Notes under the pieces: generated by a model
Databases searched by the model: none
What the model saw: the letters and a program-made list of their open reading frames with translations, nothing else
Told to the model about the DNA's origin: nothing
Made by a program: the position numbers and the translations under genes
Part shown: positions 8,329-16,434 of the stretch, in pieces
How the letters are laid out: each line of letters opens with the position of its first letter
Numbering within the stretch: position 1 is the first letter of the stretch
Assembly: GCA_945957365.1 (NCBI GenBank)
Contig: CAMFKI010000003.1
Coordinates: forward strand, 1-64,000
Length of the DNA stretch: 64,000 nucleotides
From: an uncultured Alphaproteobacteria bacterium
Lineage (GTDB): Bacteria; Pseudomonadota; Alphaproteobacteria; Rhizobiales; Aestuariivirgaceae
Reading direction: 5' to 3'

Positions 8329-8934
8329 ATGAAGCGTTCAGTGACCAAGGCTGTGGCCATGACTGCAGCTCTGCTTGCGACGGGGTCCGTCGCTTCGGCC
8401 AAGGCAGACACCCCTTCCACCACGGCCTACACTTATTATGCGGTCAGCGGCCGGACGCCGGGAGAGATCTATGCTGCTCTCCTGCGCCGCGGTCCCACGG
8501 TCCAGGGCACCAAGGCGCTTGCCGTGACCACCGCCGACGCGGTGGAGCGGCATACCATGCTGCAGACTTCCTCATCCTGTCAGATCGTCGACTACCGCGT
8601 GACGTTCCGCTTCGTCGTCAACCTGCCCAGCATCCCCAATGAATACGTGCTGCCACCGCAGGACCGTCAACTCTGGCAGCAGTTCTCCGTCTTCCTGAAA
8701 ACGCACGAGCTGCACCACATCAAGCTGTGGCTCGCCTGTGCGAGCAACCTTGAGGCGCAGGTTCGCGGCTTGCATGTCAGCACCTGCGAGGACCTGTCGC
8801 GCCGTGCCGACGCCATGTGGAAGGACATGCGCGCATCCTGCAGCCAGGACCAGGCGGACTTCGACACAGAGCAGCGCACCGAACTCCTGCAACAGCCATT
8901 CATGCGCAAGGTCATATCTGGCGCAGGTCGGTGA
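8329..8934 (+). CDS. DUF922 secreted putative Zn-protease, copy 1
   Basis: A 201-residue secreted protein with a signal peptide (MKRSVTKAVAM, cleavage probably after ASA near residue 24). The DUF922 family (COG5661, predicted secreted Zn-dependent protease) is recognised from the Y-V-G-TP-EI start of the domain and the HExxH motif HELHH at residues 126-130. Cysteines near residues 84, 145 and 157 are positioned as in copies 2 and 3 and suggest disulfides. It is the first and most divergent of three tandem paralogues. Substrate unknown. The start at 8329 fits the signal peptide. Confidence 0.85.
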   Translation: MKRSVTKAVAMTAALLATGSVASAKADTPSTTAYTYYAVSGRTPGEIYAALLRRGPTVQGTKALAVTTADAVERHTMLQTSSSCQIVDYRVTFRFVVNLPSIPNEYVLPPQDRQLWQQFSVFLKTHELHHIKLWLACASNLEAQVRGLHVSTCEDLSRRADAMWKDMRASCSQDQADFDTEQRTELLQQPFMRKVISGAGR

Positions 8935-9038
8935 CGACCTCGTACATTTCGCAACGAGAATATACTTAGACTAAATAACTTGCTTCTTATCCTCCGCAGG
9001 CCGATCACTGAGTCTGGCAGGGAGGAGAGTTATCCACC

Positions 9039-9629
9039 ATGAAATGCCTGTCGCTCGCCGCTTCGGTCTTGCTGCTAATCCTGTCCCTTTCCCGCGTGGA
9101 AGCCGCGACGGTGTCCACGACGAAGGTCGTCTACTTCACCGTCGGCGGCGGCACTCCGACGGAGATATTCAGGGCCATCTTGCATTACGGCCCGCGCGTC
9201 GGCGGCTCGCAGTCGATCGCCTCCATCGGCACCAAGGCCATAGAGGACGGCGGCCTGAAGCAGGCCGGCGGATCCTGCCATGTCAGCGGCTACTCCATTC
9301 ATCTCACCTTTGTCATCCGCCGGCCGCGCATCGCCAATGTCGGCGTGCTCTCTGCTGCCGACCGCGCCGCCTGGCAGCAGATGAACGACTTCATCATCCG
9401 CCATGAGAACGAGCACAAGCGCAACTGGCTGAACTGCGCGGCACATCTCGACAGCGAGATCGCGCGGCTCAGCGCATCATCCTGCGGACAACTCGCCTCG
9501 GCGGCGAATGGGCTGTGGCAGAAGATGCTGGCCAGCTGCGACGCCCTGCAGCACTCGTTCGACGCCTCCGACTCGCGCGCACTCGAGCAGCAACCCTTCA
9601 TGGTTCACGCCCGCGGAAGGGATTTTTAG
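9039..9629 (+). CDS. DUF922 secreted putative Zn-protease, copy 2
   Basis: A 196-residue secreted protein with a signal peptide (MKCLSLAASV, cleavage near VEA) and HExxH at residues 122-126 (HENEH). It is nearly collinear with copy 3: YFTVGGGTPTEIFRAIL aligns with YFTVNGSTPAQIFRSLL, and NWLNCAA with VWLNCAA. The ATG at 9039 follows a strong ggaggagag. The 104 bp upstream are clearly AT-richer than their surroundings and may hold a separate promoter. The repeated metalloprotease motif supports peptidase activity, but this is not shown for the family. Confidence 0.85.
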   Translation: MKCLSLAASVLLLILSLSRVEAATVSTTKVVYFTVGGGTPTEIFRAILHYGPRVGGSQSIASIGTKAIEDGGLKQAGGSCHVSGYSIHLTFVIRRPRIANVGVLSAADRAAWQQMNDFIIRHENEHKRNWLNCAAHLDSEIARLSASSCGQLASAANGLWQKMLASCDALQHSFDASDSRALEQQPFMVHARGRDF

Positions 9630-9645
9630 CGTTAAGCAAGTCGCA

Positions 9646-9666
9646 CCCGGTAATGTTAACACCGGG
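9646..9666 (+). other. Stem-loop between DUF922 copies 2 and 3
   Basis: CCCGGT and ACCGGG form a 6-bp stem around a 9-base loop that contains GTTAAC. It lies 17 bases after the copy 2 stop. There is no T-run, so it is not a standard intrinsic terminator; it may be an mRNA-stabilising or processing hairpin. Confidence 0.35.
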
Positions 9667-9714
9667 ATGTTCAGCAAGCGGACGAAAATCCTGTCAGTAT
9701 GCAGGCAGTGAAAT

Positions 9715-9733
9715 GTATCAAGGGGTTTGATAC
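9715..9733 (+). promoter_or_regulatory. Hairpin with the ribosome-binding site in its loop
   Basis: GTATCAA and TTGATAC form a perfect 7-bp stem enclosing GGGGT. The loop is the only Shine-Dalgarno-like sequence for DUF922 copy 3, whose ATG (9735) starts one base after the stem. The layout could control initiation by RNA folding or a loop-binding protein. As DNA it is also a palindrome that a repressor could bind. Confidence 0.5.
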
Positions 9734-9734
9734 G

Positions 9735-10325
9735 ATGACCTGTCTCCGCCGCGCCATGACCGCCATGATCACGTTGATGCTCTGCGCCCCGGCCCAGGCA
9801 ACTGTGATCTCCACCACGAGCTACGGATATTTTACGGTAAACGGCAGCACGCCCGCGCAGATCTTCCGCTCGCTGCTCAGCCACGGCCCGCATGTTAACC
9901 ATCGCCAGTCCATCGCCTCGAACGCCATGTCCGCCATCCAGGACGGCCACCTCAAGCAGAGCAACGGCGCCTGCCGGGTGCAGGGCTACACCATCAAGCT
10001 GAGGTTCGTCACCACCCGTCCGCAGATCGCCAACGAACAGGCCCTGCCCCCGGCCGACTTGCGACTGTGGCGGCAGTTCTATTCCTTCATCAAGCAGCAC
10101 GAGGACGAGCACAAGCAGGTGTGGCTCAACTGTGCGGCGGCACTCGAACGCCGCATCAATGCGATCTCGGCGCCGTCCTGCGGCCAGACGGCGGCACGGG
10201 CCAATGCCATGTGGAAGCAGATGCTGGCCACCTGCGACAAAGAACAGAACTCCTTCGACTCCTCGCAGTCGGCCGAACTGGAGCACCAGCCCTTCATGCG
10301 CCGGGTGCGCGCCGCCGCCGACTGA
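9735..10325 (+). CDS. DUF922 secreted putative Zn-protease, copy 3
   Basis: A 196-residue secreted protein with a signal peptide (MTCLRRAMTAM, cleavage near AQA), HExxH at 122-126 (HEDEH) and the same cysteine positions as copy 2. The ATG at 9735 is preferred over 9699 because it gives a normal signal peptide and an AGGGG lies ten bases upstream, inside a hairpin loop. Three adjacent copies with matching length and motif order show local duplication. Whether they cleave the same substrate is unknown. The stop abuts that of mtnP. Confidence 0.85.
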   Translation: MTCLRRAMTAMITLMLCAPAQATVISTTSYGYFTVNGSTPAQIFRSLLSHGPHVNHRQSIASNAMSAIQDGHLKQSNGACRVQGYTIKLRFVTTRPQIANEQALPPADLRLWRQFYSFIKQHEDEHKQVWLNCAAALERRINAISAPSCGQTAARANAMWKQMLATCDKEQNSFDSSQSAELEHQPFMRRVRAAAD

Positions 10326-11198
10326 TCAGCGCTTCAACACGCGTCCCGCGACAGCATCGAGCTTCGCGAGCAGCAGCGGGTCGCGCTTCTCGGGTGCGGT
10401 CATGATGGCGTAGTCCAGTGCCCGGTCGGAGCCGGCCGGGCATGGCGGGTGCTGGCGCGGAAAATCCCGCGCGATGCGCGCCACCAGCCTCGTGGCGTGA
10501 CCGGAATTGGCCTTCAGCACCTCGACCACCTTGGCGACGTCCACCGTGCCATGGTCCTCGTGCCAGCAGTCATAATCCGTCACCATGGCGATGGTGCAGT
10601 AGCTGATCTCCGCCTCGCGGGCGAGCTTGGCCTCCGGCATGTTGGTCATGCCGATCACCCTGGCGCCCCAGCTGCGGTAGAGTTGGGATTCGGCCAGGGT
10701 GGAGAACTGCGGCCCTTCCATCACGACATAGGTCCCGCCGCGCGAGTGCGCGATGCCCTCGGCTCTCAGTGCCGCCTCGGCGATGTCCTGCAAGACCGGC
10801 GAGACCGGATGCGAGAAGGCCACATGGCCGACACAGCCAGTCCCGAAGAAGCTCTTCTCCCGCGCGAAGCTGCGGTCGATGAACTGGTCGACCAGCACGA
10901 AGGTGCCGGGTGACAGATCCTCATGCAGGGAACCCACGGCCGAGAGTGAATAGAGGTCCGTCACCCCGGCCCGCTTCAGCACGTCGATGTTGGCGCGATA
11001 ATTGATCGAACTTGGAGAGTAAACATGGCCGCGGCCGTGCCGCGGCAGGAATACCACCGGCAGCCCGTCGATCTCGCCGCGCCGCACTTCGTCCGACGGC
11101 TCTCCCCAGGGCGATGCGATGGTTTCCCAGCGCGCACCATCCATGGGCAGATCGTAGATGCCCGAACCGCCGATGATGCCGAGAACCGATGTGGTCAT
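10326..11198 (-). CDS. mtnP: S-methyl-5'-thioadenosine phosphorylase
   Basis: A 290-residue purine nucleoside phosphorylase-family enzyme that splits 5'-methylthioadenosine into adenine and methylthioribose-1-phosphate in methionine salvage. Landmarks are the start LGIIGGSGIYDL, the phosphate-binding RHGRGH, the central GPQFSTLAES and NMPEAKLAREAE with the substrate-binding Asn-Met. The length is normal for bacterial MtnP. It lies downstream of the pet operon terminator on the same strand, so it is probably a separate transcript. The adenine product could feed Apt, encoded at 17286 in this window. Confidence 0.93.
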   Translation of the reverse strand: MTTSVLGIIGGSGIYDLPMDGARWETIASPWGEPSDEVRRGEIDGLPVVFLPRHGRGHVYSPSSINYRANIDVLKRAGVTDLYSLSAVGSLHEDLSPGTFVLVDQFIDRSFAREKSFFGTGCVGHVAFSHPVSPVLQDIAEAALRAEGIAHSRGGTYVVMEGPQFSTLAESQLYRSWGARVIGMTNMPEAKLAREAEISYCTIAMVTDYDCWHEDHGTVDVAKVVEVLKANSGHATRLVARIARDFPRQHPPCPAGSDRALDYAIMTAPEKRDPLLLAKLDAVAGRVLKR

Positions 11199-11240
11199 GA
11201 CTGCTCCCTACAAGTGCCTGAGAATGCCCGAGACGGGCCC

Positions 11241-11273
11241 AAACGAAAAGGCCCGGAGTGTGCCCCGGGCCTT
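11241..11273 (-). terminator. Rho-independent terminator of the petABC operon
   Basis: On the minus strand AAGGCCCGG and CCGGGCCTT form a 9-bp GC-rich stem (11248-11256 with 11265-11273) with an 8-base loop, followed by TTTTCGTTT. It lies 22 bp after the petC stop and before mtnP. Confidence 0.8.
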
Positions 11274-11295
11274 GCGTATCGGTTGGCGTGAAAGG

Positions 11296-12129
11296 TCAGT
11301 GGACGTCCGCCCACACCTTCTTCTTCACGAGATAGAGCAGCAGCGCGAGGATGCCGAGGAACACCATGACCATGAAGCCGAGGCGCTTGCGCTCCTCCAT
11401 CTTCGGTTCGGCCGTCCAGGCGAGGAAGGCGGACACGTCGCGCGCCATCTGGTCGACGGTCGCCTTCGTGCCGTCGTCATAGGTCACGGCATCGTCGGAC
11501 AGCGGCGGCGGCATGCCGATCCAGTGGCCATTGGCGAAGTACGGGTTGAAATACTTGCCCTCGGGCTTTTCCTTCAGCACGTCGGCCGGCAGCTGCTCGT
11601 CCGGAACGAAACCGGTGAGCACCGAGTAGACATACTGCGGGCCGCCGATGCCGTTGATCAGCTGGTTGATGGTGCCGTACCAGCCGGGCCGGAACTTGGT
11701 GATCAGCGACAGGTCCGGCGGGTAGGCGCCGTTGTTGGCGGCGCGCGAGGCCTGCTCGTTGGGGAACGGCGAAGGGAAGTGATCGGACGGCAGGCCCGGC
11801 CGGTCGAACATTTCGCCCTGGTCGTTGGGGCCGTCCTTCACGGTGAAGGTCGCGGCCAGCGCCTTGACCTGCTCGTCCGTGAACTCCGGTCCGCCCTTCT
11901 GCGACAGGTTGCGGAAGGACATGTACTGCATCGAATGGCAGTTCGAGCAGACTTCCTTGTAGACCTTGTAGCCGCGCTGCAGCTGCTCACGGTCGAAGTG
12001 GCCGAAGGGCCATTCGAAGCTGTAGCTGATGTCCTTGGCGTTCTGCTGCGTCTCGGCATGGACCGCCCCGAGGGACAGCACCAGTCCGGCAGCCGCGATG
12101 GCGAGTGTCTTGAGCAAGTTCATTGTCAT
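11296..12129 (-). CDS. petC: Cytochrome c1 of the bc1 complex
   Basis: A 277-residue cytochrome c1, the c-type heme subunit of ubiquinol-cytochrome c reductase. A cleavable signal peptide ends near residue 25 (VHA). The heme motif is Cys61-x-x-Cys64-His65 in VCSNCHSMQYM, a GMPPPL segment lies near the expected Met ligand, and a single C-terminal membrane helix precedes a KKKVW tail. It is the last gene of petA-petB-petC, 10 bp after petB. Here it is separate from cytochrome b, unlike the fused fbcH of Bradyrhizobium. Confidence 0.95.
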   Translation of the reverse strand: MTMNLLKTLAIAAAGLVLSLGAVHAETQQNAKDISYSFEWPFGHFDREQLQRGYKVYKEVCSNCHSMQYMSFRNLSQKGGPEFTDEQVKALAATFTVKDGPNDQGEMFDRPGLPSDHFPSPFPNEQASRAANNGAYPPDLSLITKFRPGWYGTINQLINGIGGPQYVYSVLTGFVPDEQLPADVLKEKPEGKYFNPYFANGHWIGMPPPLSDDAVTYDDGTKATVDQMARDVSAFLAWTAEPKMEERKRLGFMVMVFLGILALLLYLVKKKVWADVH

Positions 12130-12139
12130 TTCCCCCAGA

Positions 12140-13441
12140 TCACTCGGCAGGCACGTAAGCCGTGGACGGATGGCTCTTGGCGAGCACCGCGTCGGAAATC
12201 GACGCAGGCAGCGGCTTCGGCGTCTCGAGCAGGCCGAGCAGCGGCAGGATCACCAGGAAGTGCAGGAAGTAGTAGGCCGTGCAGATCTGTCCCACCAGCT
12301 TGTAGGTCAGCGCCCACTTGTCCGGGTCGGCCGGCTCGTGGCTCAGGAAGTAGTTGTCCGGAGCACCCGAACCCGCGAAGCCGAGGATCACGCAGTTGAT
12401 GGCGAAGAGCCAGAAGAACTGCTTGAAGATCGGGCGGTAGGTACCCGAGCGCACCTTCGAGGTATCGAGCCAGGGCAGCGCGAACAGGATCAGGATCGAG
12501 CCGAACATGGCGATGACGCCGCCAAGCTTGTCCGGGATGGCGCGCAGGATCGCGTAGAACGGCAGGTAGTACCATTCCGGCACGATGTGCGCGGGCGTGA
12601 CCAGCGGGTTCGCCTCCTGGTAGTTGATGGCGTGGCCCAGATAGTTGGGAGAGAAGAACACCCAGGCCGCGTAGAACATGAAGAACACGACGATCGCGAA
12701 GGCGTCTTTCACCGTGTAGTACGGGCTGAAGGGGATTGTGTCCTGCGGGCTCTTCACCGAAACGCCGGTCGGGTTGTTGTTGCCGACGACGTGCAGCGCC
12801 CAGATGTGCAGCACGACGAGTCCGGCGAGCACGAAGGGCAGCAGGTAGTGCAGCGAGAAGAAGCGGTTCAGCGTCGGGTTGTCGACCGAGTAGCCGCCCC
12901 ACAGCAGCGTGGTGATCGAGTCGCCGACCCAGGGGATGGCCGAGAACAGGTTGGTGATCACCTTGGCGCCCCAGAACGACATCTGGCCCCACGGCAGCAC
13001 GTAACCCATGAAGGCGGTGGCCATCATGACGAGGTAGATCAGCACGCCGATCATCCACAGCACTTCGCGCGGCGCCTTGTAGGAGCCGTAATACATGCCG
13101 CGGAACATGTGGATGTAGACGGCGATGAAGAACATCGAGGCGCCGTTGGAATGCAGGTAGCGGATGAGCCAGCCCGAGTTCACGTCGCGCATGATGCCCT
13201 CGACCGACTGGAAGGCCATGGAGACATGCGGCGTGTAATGCATCGCCAGCACGACGCCGGTGATGATCTGCACGACGAGCATGACGGCGAGGATGCCGCC
13301 GAAGGTCCACCAGTAGTTCAGGTTCTTCGGCGTCGGAAAATCGAGCGCCTGGCCCTGCACCATGTCCATGATGGGAAGGCGTTCGTGAAACCACTTCGCG
13401 AAGGCCGACTTGGGCTCATAATTGGATGCGTGTCCGCTCAT
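12140..13441 (-). CDS. petB: Cytochrome b of the bc1 complex
   Basis: A 433-residue multi-helix membrane protein that carries the two b hemes and the quinone sites. Recognisable parts are the N-terminal amphipathic segment (ERLPIMDM), LNYWWTFG, the Qo-site region [14 protein letters not shown] and the [13 protein letters not shown] loop (PEWY motif). The ATG at 13441 matches the family start; the frame stays open upstream into petA but lacks similarity there. It lies 14 bp after petA. The length is typical of alphaproteobacterial cytochrome b with eight helices. Confidence 0.95.
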   Translation of the reverse strand: MSGHASNYEPKSAFAKWFHERLPIMDMVQGQALDFPTPKNLNYWWTFGGILAVMLVVQIITGVVLAMHYTPHVSMAFQSVEGIMRDVNSGWLIRYLHSNGASMFFIAVYIHMFRGMYYGSYKAPREVLWMIGVLIYLVMMATAFMGYVLPWGQMSFWGAKVITNLFSAIPWVGDSITTLLWGGYSVDNPTLNRFFSLHYLLPFVLAGLVVLHIWALHVVGNNNPTGVSVKSPQDTIPFSPYYTVKDAFAIVVFFMFYAAWVFFSPNYLGHAINYQEANPLVTPAHIVPEWYYLPFYAILRAIPDKLGGVIAMFGSILILFALPWLDTSKVRSGTYRPIFKQFFWLFAINCVILGFAGSGAPDNYFLSHEPADPDKWALTYKLVGQICTAYYFLHFLVILPLLGLLETPKPLPASISDAVLAKSHPSTAYVPAE

Positions 13442-13455
13442 GGGGAAAGGTCCTT

Positions 13456-14043
13456 TTAGCCGATGCGGATCTTGGTGTCGGAGAGATAGGCATACTGCGG
13501 GATGTGCAGGTTCTCCGGGGCCGGGCCCTTGCGGATGCGACCGGCGGTGTCGTACTGCGAGCCGTGGCACGGGCAGAACCAGCCACCGTGCTTCTCGTTG
13601 CCTTCGACCACCGCGAACTCACCTTCGTTGCCGATTGGAACGCAGCCGAGGTGGGTGCAGACGCCCATCATCACGAGGAACTGTTCCTTGTCGCCGACCA
13701 CGCGGTTCTTGTCCGTCGCGGGGTCCGAGTCGGGAAGGTTGGCATTGCGCGCCAGCGGGTCTTTGAGGTCGGCGAGGGCCACCTTGTTGGCGGCCTCGAT
13801 CTCGGCCGCCAGGCGATGGCGGATGAAAACCGGGTTGCCGCGCCACTTGATGGTGATCTGCTGGCCTTCGGCGATCGGGGCGAGGTCGATCTCGACCGAG
13901 GCCATCGCCAGCACCGAGGCGTCGGGGTTCATCTGGTTGATGAATGGCCAGGCCGTCAGCGCTGCGCCGACGGCTGCCACCGAACCGGTGGCGATATAGA
14001 GAAAGTCGCGCCGGTTGGTTTCCGCATGTTCCGCTGTGGACAC
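13456..14043 (-). CDS. petA: Rieske iron-sulfur subunit of the bc1 complex
   Basis: A 195-residue Rieske protein. A twin-arginine signal-anchor ([10 protein letters not shown]) holds it in the membrane. The 2Fe-2S ligands are Cys129 and His131 in CTHLGC and Cys157/His160 in CPCHGS, with Cys134 and Cys159 able to form the conserved disulfide. It starts with GTG at 14043, preceded by aaggga at good spacing. It is first in the pet operon and passes electrons from ubiquinol to cytochrome c1. Confidence 0.95.
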   Translation of the reverse strand: MSTAEHAETNRRDFLYIATGSVAAVGAALTAWPFINQMNPDASVLAMASVEIDLAPIAEGQQITIKWRGNPVFIRHRLAAEIEAANKVALADLKDPLARNANLPDSDPATDKNRVVGDKEQFLVMMGVCTHLGCVPIGNEGEFAVVEGNEKHGGWFCPCHGSQYDTAGRIRKGPAPENLHIPQYAYLSDTKIRIG

Positions 14044-14074
14044 GTCTGTTATTCCCTTTTGTTGCCGCGCCGAA

Positions 14075-14094
14075 CCGTATCGATAGCTATACGG
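14075..14094. promoter_or_regulatory. Dyad upstream of petA
   Basis: CCGTAT-CGATAGCT-ATACGG is a perfect 6-bp inverted repeat with an 8-base spacer, centred about 40 bp upstream of the petA GTG. On the minus strand it contains TATAGC, which could serve as a -10 box, so it may overlap the petABC promoter. No matching regulator is encoded nearby. Confidence 0.35.
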
Positions 14095-14220
14095 AGCGGC
14101 GTTCCCCGGCGCTCAAACCCGCGACCTTTTGGCATTGCGCCAAAAATAAGTCTAGCCATCAAGTGTCGCAGTTCGCAGGCAAATCGGCGCGCCTGGCGAA
14201 GTGCCGGAAGGACCCCGAAA

Positions 14221-14679
14221 ATGCCTGAAATCGCCCTCTACCAGCCGGACATCGCCCCCAATGCGGCGACCATCCTCAGGATGTGCGCCTGTTTTGGCCT
14301 CACCTGCCGGATCATCGAGCCCGCCGGCTTCGTGATGAGCGATTCCCAGTTCCGCCGGGCGGGCATGGACTACCTCGACAAGGCGGCCCTCGTCCGGGAT
14401 GCGTCCTGGGCGGCCTACCGGGCCGCCACCGCCGGCCGGCGGAGCGTGCTGCTGACGACCAGGGCGACGCTGCCACTGTGGGATTTCGCCTTCAGGCCCG
14501 ATGACCTGATCCTGATGGGCCGGGAGAGCTTGGGCGTACCGGACACGGTGCACGGGGAGGTCGAGGCCCGGCTCACCCTCCCGATGCAGCCCGCCCTGCG
14601 CTCGCTCAACATGGCGCTCGCCTGCGCCATCGCCACTGGCGAAGCGCTGCGGCAGCTGAGGGCCTGCCCTACTGGGTGA
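14221..14679 (+). CDS. trmL: tRNA (cytidine/uridine-34 2'-O)-methyltransferase TrmL
   Basis: A 152-residue SPOUT-family methyltransferase made only of the knotted catalytic domain. It begins IALYQPDIAPNAATILRMC and has the SAM-binding loops LMGRESLGVP and LTLPM...RSLNMALACAIA typical of TrmL, which methylates the wobble ribose of two leucine tRNAs. The ATG at 14221 is the family start. The last 11 bases overlap the convergent TadG-like gene tail to tail. The 177 bp between petA and trmL hold the petA promoter region and probably that of trmL. Confidence 0.9.
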   Translation: MPEIALYQPDIAPNAATILRMCACFGLTCRIIEPAGFVMSDSQFRRAGMDYLDKAALVRDASWAAYRAATAGRRSVLLTTRATLPLWDFAFRPDDLILMGRESLGVPDTVHGEVEARLTLPMQPALRSLNMALACAIATGEALRQLRACPTG

Positions 14680-16270
14680 GGCTGTTGTAGGTCAGCGACT
14701 TGCCGATCCTGTCGAAGGCCGCCTGCAGCTCCGTCGGGTTGGCGATATTGAAGAAATACTGGTTCACGTTCGAGACGCCCGGGTCCTTGGTGGCACAGTA
14801 GTCCCTGAGCAGCGACTGATAGGCAAGGTCTGAGGCCGAGAGCTGCAGGGCGATGATGTAGATCGCAATGCCGCTACCCTTGATGTTCTGGCACACCGTC
14901 TTCATGTCATCGGTGGCTGCCTGCTGATTGGCTGCCTGTTTGGTGGCATCGGTATTCGCGATGAGCCCCAGCGATTGGTATGCGGTCGCTCCTGTGACGG
15001 GCACGGCATAGGAGGTGTTGGCGCCATCGGTGATCAGCACCAGCGCCCGGCGCACCCCGCGCTGCTGTACCACGGTGTCCGTGTAGCCGGAATTCAGCGG
15101 GTAGTCCGTGTCAATGGCGCCGTTTGCCTTGGTATTGACCGTCATCATGTTCCAGGCCCAGATCAGGGCTCCTGGAATGTAGGTCGAGCCAATGCCGGGA
15201 CTCATCGGTGCCATGGCGTTGATCTTATCGGTAAGAAACTGCTCCGCCGTCTTCGTGCCGTAGGTCTGGCCCTTGGTGACGAGATCCGTGATGATCGGCG
15301 CGTACACGCACGTAATGGCCGAAAGCACGCCGTAATAATTAAAGTTGATCGGGTCGGCGATGACGTTGCGGTTGGGCGGAGACCGCAGGAACACGCAGCC
15401 GTCCCACGTCACCGCACGTCGCACGGAGCTCAAGCATTTGCTGGTGCACTGTTTGGACTGGCAGGTGTAGGGAACACCGTCCTTATAGCAGGTGCCGTTC
15501 ACCGTCTTGCATGTCGACTGGTCCACCTGCCATTGGGTGCAGTCGTAGATGACGGGCGCAGTCGGGAAGGTCAGCCACCCCACGTTCGATTTGACGTCGA
15601 TGGGCTTCAGGGTCTGAGTATCCAGGATGGGCGTCGCGTATCCCCCTTGCGACGTATCCAGCCTGACCAGCCAGCCGAAGGGCAACACGCCCAGCTTGGC
15701 ATAGGGCGACTTCATCAGGAGGGTGATCAGGGTCTTGGCGGAGGTCTTCAATGCGGCCATCTTGGTCGATGACCCGAACGCATCTCCCATCGACTCGGTG
15801 CTGTCCACGACGAGAACCATCTGCACCGGCGCGGGGACAGGCCGCTTCGCAGTCGACACCAGATGGACAGTCAGGGTGTTGAATCCCATGATCCTCATGA
15901 ACGTCATCGGCACGTTGAAATCCAGCGTCGACGTCACGCTGTCAGACGTGGCGTCGTATTTCGGATCGAAGCCGGGGGGAATGCGCTGAACGAGGGCTCC
16001 GTCGGGCAGACTGTTGGTATTGAAATAGTCGATGGCGATCTGGCGCATCTTTGTGCTGTCGGGCTGGGCTCCGGTTGCTTCGCCGAGGGCCGCCGCCGAA
16101 GCGGCCACCATCGCCCCGTCCATCGCCGACTGCATGGCGTTCTTGGCATAGACGAAGCGCATCAGGTCGACGGCGGCGCCGGCAATGGCGATCAGCGTCA
16201 CGAGGCAGAGGGCCACGATGATCGCGACCGAACCTCCCTCCCCCGACGTGCCCGATCTGGACTTGACCAT
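14669..16270 (-). CDS. TadE/TadG-type pilus-assembly protein with VWA domain and Cys-rich insert
   Basis: A 533-residue protein. The N-terminus (GGSVAIIVALCLVTLIAIAG) is the TadE/TadG-like prepilin membrane segment, followed by a von Willebrand factor A domain with a MIDAS-like DSTES at 156-160 (Thr where the consensus DxSxS has Ser). Between residues 244 and 321 is an unusual insert with eight cysteines, seven of them between 244 and 292, suggesting disulfides in the periplasm. No other tad/flp pilus genes are in the window, so it is an orphan. Its upstream region is AT-rich with paired direct repeats. Confidence 0.8.
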   Translation of the reverse strand: MVKSRSGTSGEGGSVAIIVALCLVTLIAIAGAAVDLMRFVYAKNAMQSAMDGAMVAASAAALGEATGAQPDSTKMRQIAIDYFNTNSLPDGALVQRIPPGFDPKYDATSDSVTSTLDFNVPMTFMRIMGFNTLTVHLVSTAKRPVPAPVQMVLVVDSTESMGDAFGSSTKMAALKTSAKTLITLLMKSPYAKLGVLPFGWLVRLDTSQGGYATPILDTQTLKPIDVKSNVGWLTFPTAPVIYDCTQWQVDQSTCKTVNGTCYKDGVPYTCQSKQCTSKCLSSVRRAVTWDGCVFLRSPPNRNVIADPINFNYYGVLSAITCVYAPIITDLVTKGQTYGTKTAEQFLTDKINAMAPMSPGIGSTYIPGALIWAWNMMTVNTKANGAIDTDYPLNSGYTDTVVQQRGVRRALVLITDGANTSYAVPVTGATAYQSLGLIANTDATKQAANQQAATDDMKTVCQNIKGSGIAIYIIALQLSASDLAYQSLLRDYCATKDPGVSNVNQYFFNIANPTELQAAFDRIGKSLTYNSLTQ

Positions 16271-16304
16271 TTACTTCCACATCCTGATTTCTCGTTTTGG
16301 TAGC

Positions 16305-16339
16305 ATATTTTTCCATCTGTGTGAAATATCTTGCCATCT
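16305..16339. promoter_or_regulatory. Direct repeats 21 bp apart upstream of the TadG-like gene
   Basis: ATATTTTTCCATCT (16305-16318) and ATATCTTGCCATCT (16326-16339) match at 12 of 14 positions and are exactly 21 bp apart, two helical turns. They are flanked by a second repeated block, TTTCTCGTTTTG near 16288 and TTTCGCTCGTTTTG near 16350. The region is strikingly AT-rich for this genome and lies between the TadG-like gene and hemF. It may be a tandem activator or repressor site. Confidence 0.45.
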
Positions 16340-16434
16340 TTGGGTTCATATTTCGCTCGTTTTGTCATGTGTGCGGCGCTGTTCAGGACCTCGCCCGCGA
16401 TGCTAGGGTGCCGGGAATTCAGCAGGAATCGCCC

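Noticed and set aside
13442..13570. Longer cytochrome b starting at 13570
   Set aside because: The extra 43 residues are Arg/His/Pro-rich shadow of petA and precede the normal family start at 13441.
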